Part shown: in pieces, positions 24,910-34,028 of the stretch | Numbering within the stretch: the first letter of the stretch is position 1 | Layout of the letters: each line of letters opens with the position of its first letter | Origin: DATIRA01 sp963766505 | GTDB lineage: Bacteria; Pseudomonadota; Gammaproteobacteria; Steroidobacterales; Steroidobacteraceae | DNA length: 64,000 bases | Assembly (NCBI GenBank): GCA_963766505.1 | Contig: CAVYAL010000010.1 | Location: 346,949-410,948 of the forward strand | Reading direction: 5' to 3' | Position numbers and translations under genes: made by a program | The notes under the pieces: generated by a model | The model's input: the letters and a program-made list of their open reading frames with translations, nothing else | Databases searched by the model: none | Told to the model about the DNA's origin: nothing

Positions 24910-25167
24910 ATGAAAGCCGACGAGGTCACCCAGCTGATCAAGGACGCGCTGCCGGATGCGCAGGTGCGGGTCGTCACCGACGACGATACTCACTTCGAGG
25001 CCGTGGTCGTCTCCGGGCAGTTCGAGGGCAAGCGGTCGCTGCAGCGCCACCAGCTGGTCTACGGCGCGCTCGGCGCAAGGATGGGTCGCGAGATCCACGC
25101 GCTGTCCATGGCGGCCTACACGCCCGCGGAGTGGCGCGAGGCCCAGGGCGGGCCGTCCGGGTCCTGA
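24910..25167 (+). CDS. ibaG: BolA-family protein IbaG
   Basis: 85-residue BolA/IbaG protein; family members bind monothiol glutaredoxins and [2Fe-2S] clusters. Sequence features are the class II KH-like fold ending in HFEAVVVSGQFEGKRSLQRHQLVYGALGARM and HALSMAAYTPAEW, with the conserved His in VSGQF...RHQLVY. Preceding murA is the same arrangement as E. coli ibaG-murA. The ATG at 24910 is the family start; the open frame runs further upstream only as kdsD shadow. Confidence 0.93.
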   Translation: MKADEVTQLIKDALPDAQVRVVTDDDTHFEAVVVSGQFEGKRSLQRHQLVYGALGARMGREIHALSMAAYTPAEWREAQGGPSGS

Positions 25168-25180
25168 GGCGGGGCGGCAA

Positions 25181-26446
25181 TTGGACAAGCTCCAGATCCG
25201 CGGCGGCGTGCCCCTGGACGGGGACGTTCGCATCTCCGGCGCGAAGAACGCCACGCTGCCGATCCTGGCCGGCGCGCTGCTGGCGGACGGGCCGGTGACG
25301 GTCGGTAACGTCCCGCACCTGCAGGACGTCACGACGATGATCGAGCTGCTCGGGCGCATGGGCGCGGGCGTCACGCTGGACGAGCGCATGCGCATCGAGG
25401 TCGATCCGACGACGACCCGCGAGACCTTCGCCCCCTACGAGCTGGTCAAGACGATGCGGGCGGCCATCCTGGTGCTCGGCCCGCTGGTGGCGCGCTATGG
25501 CACCGCCGACGTCTCGCTTCCCGGCGGCTGCGCGATCGGTGCGCGACCGGTCAATATCCACGTCGCCGGCCTGCAGGCGATGGGGGCCGACGTGCACATC
25601 GAGAACGGCTACATCAAGGCCCGGGCCGGGCGGTTGAAGGGCGCGCGGATCGTGCTAGAGACGGTCACCGTCACAGGGACCGAAAACCTGATGATGGCCG
25701 CGGCGCTGGCCGAGGGCCGGACGATCCTCGAGAACGCGGCCCGGGAGCCGGAGATCGTGGACCTCGCGCAGTTCCTGAACGCGATGGGAGCGCGGATCAC
25801 CGGGCAGGGCACCGACACGATAGTCGTCGAAGGGGTCGAGTCGCTGGCCGGCGCGAGCTACGACGTGCTTCCGGACCGGGTCGAGGCCGGGACCTACCTG
25901 GTCGCCGCCGCGATCACCGGCGGCCGGGTCCGGGCGCGTGGGGCCTGCGCCGAGCACCTCGACGCGGTGCTGGCGAAGCTCGAGGAGGCCGGCGGGACCG
26001 TGACTCGCGGCGAGAACTTCGTGGAACTCGACATGCACGGCCGGCGGCCGCGTGCCGTGGACATCCGCACCGCGGCCTACCCGGGCTTTCCGACCGACAT
26101 GCAGGCCCAGTTCGCCGCGCTGAACACCGTGGCCGAGGGTGTCGGCACGATCATCGAGACCATCTTCGAGAACCGCTTCATGCACATGCTGGAGATGCGG
26201 CGCATGGGCGCGGAAATCCGCCTGGAAGGCAACACCGCCATCATCAAGGGCGTGCCGAAGCTGACCGCCGCCCCGGTCATGGCGACCGACCTGCGGGCCT
26301 CGGCCAGCCTGGTGCTGGCGGGCCTGGTGGCCGAGGGCACGACCGAGGTCGAGCGCATCTACCACATCGACCGGGGCTACGAGTGCATCGAGGAGAAGCT
26401 GCAGGGACTCGGGGCGCAGATCCGGCGGGTCGCGGCCCGGCGCTGA
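25181..26446 (+). CDS. murA: UDP-N-acetylglucosamine 1-carboxyvinyltransferase
   Basis: First committed step of peptidoglycan synthesis: adds enolpyruvate from PEP to UDP-GlcNAc. With a TTG start at 25181 the protein (421 residues) opens MDKLQIRGGVPLDGDVRISGAKNA, aligned with E. coli MurA. The catalytic loop SLPGGCAIGARP keeps the Cys near 115 that fosfomycin attacks. NAAREPEIVDLAQFL and YPGFPTDMQAQFAAL are typical. The TTG is 13 bases past the ibaG stop; GGGGCGG is the only ribosome site, so initiation may be modest or coupled. Confidence 0.95.
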   Translation: MDKLQIRGGVPLDGDVRISGAKNATLPILAGALLADGPVTVGNVPHLQDVTTMIELLGRMGAGVTLDERMRIEVDPTTTRETFAPYELVKTMRAAILVLGPLVARYGTADVSLPGGCAIGARPVNIHVAGLQAMGADVHIENGYIKARAGRLKGARIVLETVTVTGTENLMMAAALAEGRTILENAAREPEIVDLAQFLNAMGARITGQGTDTIVVEGVESLAGASYDVLPDRVEAGTYLVAAAITGGRVRARGACAEHLDAVLAKLEEAGGTVTRGENFVELDMHGRRPRAVDIRTAAYPGFPTDMQAQFAALNTVAEGVGTIIETIFENRFMHMLEMRRMGAEIRLEGNTAIIKGVPKLTAAPVMATDLRASASLVLAGLVAEGTTEVERIYHIDRGYECIEEKLQGLGAQIRRVAARR

Positions 26447-26520
26447 GTCCCGGCCCGTTTCCCGGTCCGGCCCCCGCGGCGCGCAGTGGACCGGGCTCAG
26501 GCTTTTACTGCGCTGCAGTG

Positions 26521-26526
26521 TATACT
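26521..26526 (+). promoter_or_regulatory. Candidate -10 box of the petABC operon
   Basis: TATACT, one base from consensus, in the 196-base gap before petA. The -35 region is not clear (GCTTTTACTG lies slightly too close). The rest of this gap holds GC-rich hairpin-like sequence and no gene. Confidence 0.45.
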
Positions 26527-26642
26527 TTGCTGCTGCCCGGCAGGGCCCTCAGGGCCGCTCCGAGGCGGAGTTCATTGTCCTGGACCGACCGGCGCGGCCG
26601 CCACCGGGCGCAGCACGGGCCGCAAGTCGAAGGGAGTGCTGG

Positions 26643-27233
26643 ATGACCGAAGAAGTCGATGCGGGCAGGCGTCATTTCCTGACCGTTGCCACCGTTGCCG
26701 TCGGGGCGGTCGGGGCGGCTTTCGCCGCCGTGCCTTTCCTCGCCTCATGGAAGCCGAGCGCCCGGGCCAAGGCCCTCGGGGCGCCGGTAGAAGTAGACAT
26801 AAGCAAGCTCGAGCCGGGCGGAATGGTCAAGGTCGAGTGGCGCGGCAAGGCGATCTTCATCGTCAACCGCACGCCGGAGATGCTCGGCAAGCTCCAGGGC
26901 GTCGAGGACCGGCTCCGTGATCCCGACTCCAACGAGTCGGAGCAGCCCGAATACGCCCGCAACCGCGACCGCGCGGTGAAGCCGGAGTACCTCGTGCTGG
27001 TCGGCGTGTGCACCCACCTCGGCTGCGCACCGCTCGAGAAGTTCACGCCGGGCGACGCCACGGTCGAAGCCGGCTGGCCGGGCGGGTTCTTCTGCCCCTG
27101 CCACGGCTCGAAGTTCGACATGTCAGGCCGCGTCTTCAAGGACGTTCCCGCCCCGACCAACCTGCCGGTGCCGCCGTACCAGTTCGTCAGCGACACCCGC
27201 ATCCTGATCGGCTCTGACACGAGGAGCGCCTGA
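26643..27233 (+). CDS. petA: Ubiquinol-cytochrome c reductase Rieske iron-sulfur subunit
   Basis: Rieske subunit of the bc1 complex, moving electrons from ubiquinol to cytochrome c1. 196 residues: N-terminal GRRHFLTVATV with a twin Arg followed by one membrane helix (about 14-34), consistent with Tat export; cluster-binding boxes CTHLGC (123-128) and CPCHGS (151-156) intact with both ligand pairs and the disulfide Cys. GGGAG lies about 8 bases before the ATG. The stop overlaps the petB ATG by one base. Confidence 0.96.
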   Translation: MTEEVDAGRRHFLTVATVAVGAVGAAFAAVPFLASWKPSARAKALGAPVEVDISKLEPGGMVKVEWRGKAIFIVNRTPEMLGKLQGVEDRLRDPDSNESEQPEYARNRDRAVKPEYLVLVGVCTHLGCAPLEKFTPGDATVEAGWPGGFFCPCHGSKFDMSGRVFKDVPAPTNLPVPPYQFVSDTRILIGSDTRSA

Positions 27234-28495
27234 TGGCCAGCACTAGCCAGAGCATCAAGTCCGGCGGCGGACGCCTCGCGGCGCTGACGGCCTGGATCGA
27301 CGACCGGTTCCCGATGACCAAGCTCTGGAAGGAGCAGGTCTCGGAGTACTACGCGCCGAAGAACATGAATTTCTGGTACTACTTCGGCTCGCTGTCCCTG
27401 CTGGTGCTGGTGCTGCAGATCGTCACCGGCATCTTCCTGACGATGAACTACAAGCCCTCGGCCCAGGAGGCGTTCGCCTCGGTCGAGTACATCATGCGCG
27501 ACGTCGAATGGGGCTGGCTGATCCGCTACCTGCACTCGACCGGCGCCTCGGCCTTCTTCGTCGTCGTCTACCTGCACATGTTCCGGGCGCTGCTGTACGG
27601 CTCCTACCAGAAGCCGCGCGAGCTGCTGTGGATCCTGGGCATGCTGATCTACCTCTGCCTGATGGCCGAGGCGTTCTTCGGCTACCTGCTCCCCTGGGGC
27701 AACATGTCGTACTGGGGCGCACAGGTGATCGTCTCGCTGTTCGGCGCCATTCCCTACGTCGGCAATGCGCTGACCGAGTGGATCCGGGGCGACTACTTCA
27801 TATCCGACGTCACGCTGAACCGCTTCTTCGCGCTGCACGTGATCGCGATCCCGTTCGCGCTCGTCTTCCTGGTCATCGCGCACCTGATGGCGCTGCACGA
27901 GGTGGGCTCGAACAACCCGGATGGCGTCGAGATCAAGAAGGTGAAGGGTCCGGACGGGATCCCGCTCGACGGCATTCCGTTCCACCCCTACTACACGGTC
28001 AAGGACATCGTCGGCGTCGGCGTGTTCCTGATCCTGTTCCTGCTGGTGGTGTTCTTCGCGCCGACGATGGGCGGGTATTTCCTCGAGCACGCGAACTTCG
28101 AGCCCGCGAACCCGCTGCAGACGCCGGAGCACATCGCGCCGGTGTGGTACTTCACGCCTTTCTACGCGATCCTGCGCGCGGTGCCGAACAAGCTGATGGG
28201 CGTCGCGCTGATGGGCGCGGCCGTGATGATCCTGTTCTTCCTGCCCTGGCTCGACCGCGGCAAGGTCAAGTCGATCCGCTACCGCGGACCGATCTTCAGG
28301 TTCTTCCTGATCGCGTTCGCGATCAGCTTCATCGCGCTCGGCTACCTCGGGCTGCAGCCGCCGACGCCGTTGTACACCAACCTCGCGCGGCTGTTCACCG
28401 CCGTGTACTTCGCGTTCTTCCTGCTGATGCCCTGGTATTCGAGCATCGACCGGACCAGGCCCGTGCCGACGAGGGTCACCTACCATGCGCACTAA
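27233..28495 (+). CDS. petB: Cytochrome b of the bc1 complex
   Basis: Eight-helix membrane subunit with two b hemes and both quinone sites. 420 residues; the Qo loop is read as PVWYFTPFYAILRAVPNK (PxWY), the heme region includes GWLIRYLHSTGASAFFVVVYLHMFRALLYGSY and a second His pair near RFFALHVIAIPFALVFLVIAHLMALHE. Length fits the mitochondrial-type unsplit form of proteobacteria. It overlaps petA by one and petC by eleven bases, a tightly coupled operon. Confidence 0.96.
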   Translation: MASTSQSIKSGGGRLAALTAWIDDRFPMTKLWKEQVSEYYAPKNMNFWYYFGSLSLLVLVLQIVTGIFLTMNYKPSAQEAFASVEYIMRDVEWGWLIRYLHSTGASAFFVVVYLHMFRALLYGSYQKPRELLWILGMLIYLCLMAEAFFGYLLPWGNMSYWGAQVIVSLFGAIPYVGNALTEWIRGDYFISDVTLNRFFALHVIAIPFALVFLVIAHLMALHEVGSNNPDGVEIKKVKGPDGIPLDGIPFHPYYTVKDIVGVGVFLILFLLVVFFAPTMGGYFLEHANFEPANPLQTPEHIAPVWYFTPFYAILRAVPNKLMGVALMGAAVMILFFLPWLDRGKVKSIRYRGPIFRFFLIAFAISFIALGYLGLQPPTPLYTNLARLFTAVYFAFFLLMPWYSSIDRTRPVPTRVTYHAH

Positions 28496-29225
28496 GCTCC
28501 TGGCCCTGATCGCTGCGACGATCCCGCTGTCGGCGCTGGCGGCGGGCGGCGGCGGCCACCTCGAACACGCGAACAACGACGTGACGAACACGGCCTCGCT
28601 GCAGCGAGGCGCGGCGAATTTCGTCAACTACTGCCTGGGCTGCCACTCGGCGCAGTACGTGCGCTACAACCGGCTCGCCGCGGACCTCGGGCTCACCGAG
28701 GAGCAGCTGGTCGAGAACCTGATGTTCACCGGGGACCGCCCGCACGACACGATGCGCAGCGCGATGAACGCCGACGACGCGAAGCGCTGGTTCGGCGTCC
28801 AGCCGCCCGACCTGACGCTGATCGCCCGCAGCCGCGGCACCGACTACGTCTACACCTTCCTGCGCTCGTTCTACCTCGACCCGGCCAAGGCGACCGGGGT
28901 CAACAACCTCGCGCTGCCCGGCACGGCGATGCCGCACGTGCTCTGGACACTGCAGGGCTACCAGGAGGCGGTCTGGGAAGGGGAAATGGACGAGCAGGGC
29001 GTCGCTCAGAAGCACTTCAAGGAGTTCAATCTGGCTTCGCCCGGTTCGATGACGGCGGAGGAGTTCGACGAGTTCGTGCGCGACACGGTCAACTTCCTGG
29101 AGTACATCGCCGAGCCGGCGCAGATGCAGCGGCGATCGCTGGGCTTTCCGGTCATCGCCTTCCTGATCGTATTCACGCTGATTGCCTGGGCGCTCAAGAA
29201 GGAATTCTGGAAGGACGTCAAGTGA
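28485..29225 (+). CDS. petC: Cytochrome c1
   Basis: Heme c subunit of the bc1 complex, anchored by a C-terminal helix with the heme domain in the periplasm. 246 residues: signal peptide about 1-19 (MRTKLLALIAATIPLSALA), heme site CLGCH at 50-54, the axial Met region NNLALPGTAMPHVLW near 141, and the tail helix GFPVIAFLIVFTLIAWALKKEFWKDVK. Starts within the petB 3' end. Confidence 0.96.
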   Translation: MRTKLLALIAATIPLSALAAGGGGHLEHANNDVTNTASLQRGAANFVNYCLGCHSAQYVRYNRLAADLGLTEEQLVENLMFTGDRPHDTMRSAMNADDAKRWFGVQPPDLTLIARSRGTDYVYTFLRSFYLDPAKATGVNNLALPGTAMPHVLWTLQGYQEAVWEGEMDEQGVAQKHFKEFNLASPGSMTAEEFDEFVRDTVNFLEYIAEPAQMQRRSLGFPVIAFLIVFTLIAWALKKEFWKDVK

Positions 29226-29874
29226 GCGGGGCCGCCCGGTTGCCAAACACCATGAAGACTACGACCACCAGGGCGTGCTGACCCTCTACTCCCGTCGCGA
29301 TGATCCGGGCAGCCATCGCGTCCGGATCGTGCTCGAGGAGAAAGGTCTCCAGGTGCGCGTGGTCGAGGTCGTCCCGGGGCACCCTCCCGAGGACCTGCTC
29401 GACCTCAATCCCTACCAGTCCGTGCCGACGCTGGTGGACCGCGACCTCGTGGTCTACCAGCCGGGCATCATCGGCGAGTACCTCGACGAGCGCTTCCCGC
29501 ATCCGGCCATGTTCCCGAGCGACCCGGTCGCGAAGGCGCAGGCACGCATCGCGCTGCACCGGATCGAGAACGACTGGTATGGCTGCGCGGAGGCGATCGA
29601 GCGCGGCGACGGCCGCGAGGCGCAGCGGCAACGCAAGATCCTGAAGGAGAGCCTGCTCTCGTCGGAGCCGATCTTCCGCATCAAGCCCTGGTTCCTCGCC
29701 GACCACTTCTCGCTGCTCGACGCCGCGGTCACGCCGATCCTCTGGAGGCTCGAGCACTGGGGCATCGAGCTGCCCGCCGAGGCGCAGGCGATCTCCCGCT
29801 ACTGCGACCGGGCCTTCGGACGGCCCTCGTTCCAGGCCAGCCTGAGCGAGGAGGAGCGGGAGATGCGCGGTTGA
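29182..29874 (+). CDS. sspA: Stringent starvation protein A (start uncertain)
   Basis: GST-fold protein that binds RNA polymerase and supports stress and virulence transcription. LTLYSRRDDPGSHRVRIVLEEKGL, DLNPYQSVPTLVDRDL and EYLDERFPHPAMFP are SspA signatures; the C-terminal FQASLSEEEREMRG is typical. It lacks glutathione transferase residues as usual. The only in-frame ATG is 29182, 44 bases inside petC; a GTG at 29275 just before LTLYS fits E. coli SspA better but leaves a short leader. Downstream of petABC, as in many gammaproteobacteria. Confidence 0.92.
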   Translation: MPGRSRRNSGRTSSERGRPVAKHHEDYDHQGVLTLYSRRDDPGSHRVRIVLEEKGLQVRVVEVVPGHPPEDLLDLNPYQSVPTLVDRDLVVYQPGIIGEYLDERFPHPAMFPSDPVAKAQARIALHRIENDWYGCAEAIERGDGREAQRQRKILKESLLSSEPIFRIKPWFLADHFSLLDAAVTPILWRLEHWGIELPAEAQAISRYCDRAFGRPSFQASLSEEEREMRG

Positions 29875-30284
29875 AGCCGCGCAAGCCCTATCTGCTGCGC
29901 GCGATGCACGAGTGGATCAGCGACAGCAACTGCACGCCGCACCTGGTCGCGGACGCCGGTGCCGAGGCGGTCGAGGTGCCTCGCGCCTACGTGAACGACG
30001 GCAAGATCATCCTGAACATCAGCTGGCAGGCCACGGCCGGGCTGCGCATGGACGAGGCGGGCGTGACCTTCAGCGGCAGGTTCGGCGGTACGCCGATGGA
30101 GGTGCGCGTACCGATCGACGCGGTGCTCGCGATCTACGCCCGGGAGACCGGGCAGGGGATGATCTTCACCGAGGAGGAGAACGCCCCGCCCCCGGATTCG
30201 CCCGGGGACGCGCCGCAGGGCGAGGGCGCGCCGTCGCCGGCAGGCGGCGAGCGCAAGCGCCCGGCGCTGAAGGTGGTGAAGTAG
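29871..30284 (+). CDS. sspB: Stringent starvation protein B, ClpXP adaptor
   Basis: Delivers ssrA-tagged peptides to ClpXP. 137 residues from a TTG that overlaps the sspA stop (TTGA), giving KPRKPYLLRAMHEWISDSNCTPHLVAD as in E. coli (PRRPYLLRA). The substrate-binding domain runs to AIYARETGQGMIF near 95; a flexible acidic/Pro-rich linker follows, ending in the ClpX-tethering tail RPALKVVK. The TAG stop (30282) is the first TAG of the repeat array of element C. Confidence 0.93.
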   Translation: MKPRKPYLLRAMHEWISDSNCTPHLVADAGAEAVEVPRAYVNDGKIILNISWQATAGLRMDEAGVTFSGRFGGTPMEVRVPIDAVLAIYARETGQGMIFTEEENAPPPDSPGDAPQGEGAPSPAGGERKRPALKVVK

Positions 30285-30393
30285 GGGATAGGGGTTAGGG
30301 GATAGGGGATAGCTGGCTAGCGTGGGCAACTAGCCTAACCCCTAGTCCCTAATCCCTAACCCCTAACCCCTAACGCCTATCCCTCGGCCTCTA
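30282..30393. repeat. TAGGGGA nested-hairpin element C (sspB-yraN, convergent)
   Basis: Left arm 30282-30312 reads TAGGGGATAGGGGTTAGGGGATAGGGGATAG in heptads; right arm about 30334-30380 is CCTAACCCCTAGTCCCTAATCCC and so on, ending near the yraN stop. The core GGCTAG-9 bases-CTAGCC is a perfect 6-bp hairpin. The element spans the whole gap between two convergent stop codons. Confidence 0.88.
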
Positions 30394-30816
30394 GCCCCGC
30401 GTCCGAAACGCATCCCGAATCCAGCTCACCCGGAATTCCCCGGGCGAGTCACCGGGATCCAGCGCGACGACGTCGAAGCGGGCGCGCAGGCGCCGCAGCT
30501 GCGCGCGCGTCCGCAGCAGGTGGCGCGCGGCGAGCGTGATGCGTGCCTGCTTGCGCGCTCCGACCGTCTCGGCGGCGCTGCCGAATCCGGCGTTCGATCG
30601 CGAGCGGACCTCGACCAGCACCAGCGTCGTGCCGTCCATCATCACCAGGTCGATCTCGCCGCCGCGGCAGCGGTAGTTGCGCTCGAGCAGGCGCAGGCCG
30701 TGCTGCTCGAGGTGGCTGAGCGCGAGGTCCTCGGCCCGGCGGCCGAGGACCGTCGTCGTTTCAGGGCTCACTGGCCGGAATGAAGATCGCGGTGCCGGCG
30801 GGCTCCGCTTCGCCAT
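30391..30816 (-). CDS. yraN: UPF0102 family protein YraN
   Basis: 141-residue protein with the YraN endonuclease-like fold: GRRAEDLALSHLEQHGLRLLERNYRCRGGEIDLVMMDG holds the GEIDLI core and VLVEVRSR the ExK-like strand of restriction-type nucleases. No cellular function is proven for the family. The ATG at 30816 gives a 56-base overlap with lpoA; a GTG at 30771 with an 11-base overlap is equally possible. The stop TAG abuts element C. Confidence 0.88.
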   Translation of the reverse strand: MAKRSPPAPRSSFRPVSPETTTVLGRRAEDLALSHLEQHGLRLLERNYRCRGGEIDLVMMDGTTLVLVEVRSRSNAGFGSAAETVGARKQARITLAARHLLRTRAQLRRLRARFDVVALDPGDSPGEFRVSWIRDAFRTRG

Positions 30817-32401
30817 TGACGACGCGCGCGAACTCGATCTGCCTCTGGACTACGCCGCTCGCGTCGATGTCCAGCGTGCCCGTGAGACCCGCGAGACCAA
30901 AAGTGCGCGCGCTCCCGCGCAGGCTGCGCATCAGCTGGTAGGCGTCGAAGCCGAACGCGTAGAGCCGCAGCAGGCCGCGCGACTGCCGTGCCCAGTCGCC
31001 CCTGGTGAGGTCCCACAGTCCGGGTGCGCCCTGGCCGTCGTAGAGGATCCACGGCAGCTCGGGAAACGTGAGCCCGTTCATGTCGCGCACGCCGGTGGCT
31101 CCCGGCTCCCAGGCATCGGACGTCGAGTACACCGGCAGCACGTAGCTCATCTGGAAACGCAGCTGTGGCTTGATCGCGCGTGCCACCGGTGCGCTGGCTG
31201 CCACGAAGGCGAACTGCGGGCCATCGCGCGCCTCGGCCACCGCGTCGCGCTTCGGCGCAGGTTTGCCGTCCTTGCGGTCGCCGGCGCCCGCGAAGCGCCC
31301 GAGCGCGGCGCGCAGCGGCCCGGAGAAATCCGTCGCGCCCGGGTTGAACGGCTGCGCCGAGAGGATCACGAGCCCCGCCGCGGCGGCCTCGCTGTTGAAC
31401 GCCTCGAATACGCGCTCGCCCCACTCACCGCCGGGAAACAGCGCGATGCCGCGCAGGTGCCCGTCCGCCGCGATGCGTCGCGCGACCGCGCGGGCCTCCT
31501 CTTCCGGATCGAGTGAGAAGCGATACAGGAACGGCGGTGGAGACGCGCCCGCATAGGAGTTCAGTGCGAGCACCGGAACGTAGATGTCGTCGCGCGCCGC
31601 GAGCGTCGCGACGTCGTCCTTGGTGAGCGGTCCGACGACGAATTGCGCCTGCTCCGCGAGCGCCTGCTCGAAGGCGGCGCTGACGCCTGATTTCGCCGTG
31701 TCGTAGATGGCGACCTCCGGGCGATAGTCGGCGGACTCGCCGTACCAGCCCGCGATGAATCCCTCGCGAACGGCCGCGCCGACGGCGCCGAGACGGCCCG
31801 AGAGCGGCAGCAGCAGCGCGACGCGCTCGACGCTGCCCTGTGGCAGCAGTTCCTCGCGGCTCATGCCCATCACCGATTCGGGTTGCGGCGCGGCTGGCAG
31901 CGGCGAGACGACGGCCGGCGCCGGCGGGCGCAGCATCGTCTCGGCCTGCCGGCGGAGTTCCTCGAATTCCGCCTCGACGGCGGCTGGCAACGGTTCGGGC
32001 GCCTGCTCGAGCGCCGAGAGCGCCGCGCCCGGGTCCCGCTGCGCGAGTGCGATCTGCGCGCGTATCCGCGCGTAGAGGATCGCCTCGTCGTCGTTGAATC
32101 GTCCGCGCGCGGCATCCGCCATGCGATCGGCATCATCGACCTGGCCCGCCGCCAGGTATTCGCGGGCCGCGAGCAGCGCGACGCTGCGGTCCGTGCCGAA
32201 AAAGCGCCGCTCGGACGCGCTCTCGTACAGTCGGGCGGCCTCGGCATGGCGTCCGGCCAGCGCTGCGGCCTCGGCCGCGGCGATATCGTCGCGCCGCGAG
32301 GCGAGTGCTGGCCCGGAGGGCAGCGCAAGCGCCAGCACGAGCATCAGCAGCAGAAGCCGTGTTGCCGCGGCTTGCCGGCGGCGATCAGGTGCGTGCAGCA
32401 T
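30761..32401 (-). CDS. lpoA: Penicillin-binding protein activator LpoA (no lipobox)
   Basis: Periplasmic regulator that activates PBP1a. 546 residues: hydrophobic signal about 14-34, a TPR-like helical N-domain (about 35-150), a Pro-rich linker, then a type I periplasmic-binding-protein-like domain from VERVALLLPLSGRLGAVGAAVREGFIAGWY near 192. Family LpoA are outer-membrane lipoproteins, but here the signal ends PSGPALASRRDD with no Cys, so it looks like a soluble or uncleaved form. Gene order lpoA-yraN opposite rsmI is as in E. coli. The ATG is 20 bases from the rsmI start on the other strand. Confidence 0.88.
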   Translation of the reverse strand: MLHAPDRRRQAAATRLLLLMLVLALALPSGPALASRRDDIAAAEAAALAGRHAEAARLYESASERRFFGTDRSVALLAAREYLAAGQVDDADRMADAARGRFNDDEAILYARIRAQIALAQRDPGAALSALEQAPEPLPAAVEAEFEELRRQAETMLRPPAPAVVSPLPAAPQPESVMGMSREELLPQGSVERVALLLPLSGRLGAVGAAVREGFIAGWYGESADYRPEVAIYDTAKSGVSAAFEQALAEQAQFVVGPLTKDDVATLAARDDIYVPVLALNSYAGASPPPFLYRFSLDPEEEARAVARRIAADGHLRGIALFPGGEWGERVFEAFNSEAAAAGLVILSAQPFNPGATDFSGPLRAALGRFAGAGDRKDGKPAPKRDAVAEARDGPQFAFVAASAPVARAIKPQLRFQMSYVLPVYSTSDAWEPGATGVRDMNGLTFPELPWILYDGQGAPGLWDLTRGDWARQSRGLLRLYAFGFDAYQLMRSLRGSARTFGLAGLTGTLDIDASGVVQRQIEFARVVNGEAEPAGTAIFIPASEP

Positions 32402-32421
32402 GGGGTGGGAGGAACCTGCGA

Positions 32422-33303
32422 TTGGCGAGCGAACCCCGCAATTCTATCGTCGCGCCCGCGCGCGGCACACTGTTCGTCGTCGCGACGCCGATCGGCAACC
32501 TCGGCGACCTGACGCCGCGTGCCGCCGAGGTGCTGCGACGGGCCGAGCTGGTGCTCGCGGAGGACACGCGGCGGACCGGGCAGCTGCTCGCCGCCTGCGG
32601 CATCGAGCGCCCGGGCGGAGCCCTGGAGTCGCTGCACGAACACAACGAGCGCGAGCGGGTCCCGCGCATCGTAGAGCGCCTCGCCGCCGGGGCGGAGGTC
32701 GCGCTGGTCAGTGACGCCGGCACGCCGCTCGTGAGCGACCCGGGCCTCGCGCTGGTCAGCGCAGCGGCGCAGGCCGGGATCGAGATCGTCGCGGTGCCCG
32801 GGCCGTCGGCGCTGGTCGCCGCGCTTTCCGTCGCAGGCCTGCCCACCGATCGATTCGTATTCGAGGGGTTCCTGCCGGCGCGGGCCGCCGCGCGGCGGCA
32901 GCGGCTCGAGGAGCTGGCCGTCGAGCCGCGTACGCTGGTGTTCTACGAGGCCCCGCATCGGCTGCGCGAGACGCTCGAGGAACTCCGCGAGCGTTTCGGC
33001 GCGGATCGCCAGGCCGTCGTCGCGCGCGAACTCACGAAGAAATTCGAAACCGTCTATCGCGGGTCGCTCGGCGAGCTTGCGGCTCAGGCCGATGCGGACC
33101 CGGCGCTCGCGCGCGGAGAAATCGTGCTGCTGGTGCACGGGGCCGACGAAGCTGCGCGCACGGCCTCGCAGGTGGACGCAGACCAGCTGCTCAGGCTGCT
33201 GCTGCTCGAGCTGCCGCCATCGCAGGCGGCGAGGCTCGCCGCGCAGATCACGGGACTGCCGCGCAAGGAGCTCTACGAGCGCGCGCTCGCGAGCAAGGGC
33301 TGA
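32422..33303 (+). CDS. rsmI: 16S rRNA 2'-O-ribose C1402 methyltransferase RsmI
   Basis: Methylates C1402 of 16S rRNA with SAM, tuning the P site. TTG start at 32422 with GGGAGGAAC upstream, giving 293 residues: GTLFVVATPIGNLGDLTPRA, LAEDTRRTGQLL, LVSDAGTPLVSDPG and FYEAPHRL are the tetrapyrrole-methylase/RsmI signatures, and the C-terminal LPRKELYERAL helix is present. A longer frame upstream is lpoA shadow. rnpB follows within 30 bases. Confidence 0.94.
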   Translation: MASEPRNSIVAPARGTLFVVATPIGNLGDLTPRAAEVLRRAELVLAEDTRRTGQLLAACGIERPGGALESLHEHNERERVPRIVERLAAGAEVALVSDAGTPLVSDPGLALVSAAAQAGIEIVAVPGPSALVAALSVAGLPTDRFVFEGFLPARAAARRQRLEELAVEPRTLVFYEAPHRLRETLEELRERFGADRQAVVARELTKKFETVYRGSLGELAAQADADPALARGEIVLLVHGADEAARTASQVDADQLLRLLLLELPPSQAARLAAQITGLPRKELYERALASKG

Positions 33304-33317
33304 GAGGCGGACTCGGG

Positions 33318-33323
33318 TATAAT
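33318..33323 (+). promoter_or_regulatory. -10 box of rnpB
   Basis: Perfect TATAAT seven bases before the predicted 5' end of the RNase P RNA. No consensus -35 lies at 16-18 bases upstream; the sequence there belongs to the rsmI 3' end. Confidence 0.8.
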
Positions 33324-33329
33324 CGCGAC

Positions 33330-33698
<369 letters not shown>

Positions 33699-33717
33699 TT
33701 TCCCGGCCCACTTTGCC

Positions 33718-33744
33718 CCACCGCCGCCCGCCCGGCGGCGGTGG
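33718..33744 (+). terminator. GC-rich hairpin downstream of rnpB
   Basis: An 11-bp perfect stem (CCACCGCCGCC/GGCGGCGGTGG) with a 5-base loop, 20 bases past the RNA's 3' end. No U-run follows, so termination is inferred from position. The remaining bases to the mraZ promoter show no gene. Confidence 0.5.
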
Positions 33745-33989
33745 ATGCGTGGATTGCCGTCCCACCTTGGAGATCCTCACGCGCAGGATCCGCGGCCAGT
33801 GCCGAGGCGCGGCCCTGCAGCCGCGCTGTAATCGGCCGGTGATTCCCACGTCCGGCGCGATCTCACGCGCTCCTAAGGAATCATTGCTAAACGATTGATT
33901 GAGTTCACTATCCAGTTGGATAGCCCGTCCCCAGTGTCGCGAATGGGAGCTAAGTTGCTGTAGCTCATGGAAAAATTTTCATCGAGCCG

Positions 33990-34019
33990 TTGACTCTCTG
34001 CGCGCGCGCAACCTATAGT
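33990..34019 (+). promoter_or_regulatory. Promoter of the dcw cluster (mraZ promoter)
   Basis: TTGACT at 33990-33995 and TATAGT at 34014-34019, 18 bases apart, each one or two bases from sigma-70 consensus. The predicted start is near 34026, directly before the MraZ boxes. Confidence 0.8.
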
Positions 34020-34028
34020 GGCGCGAAG

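Noticed and set aside
26672..28627. 651-codon open frame antisense to petA-petB
   Set aside because: Shadow of two certain genes; no recognisable motif or ribosome site.
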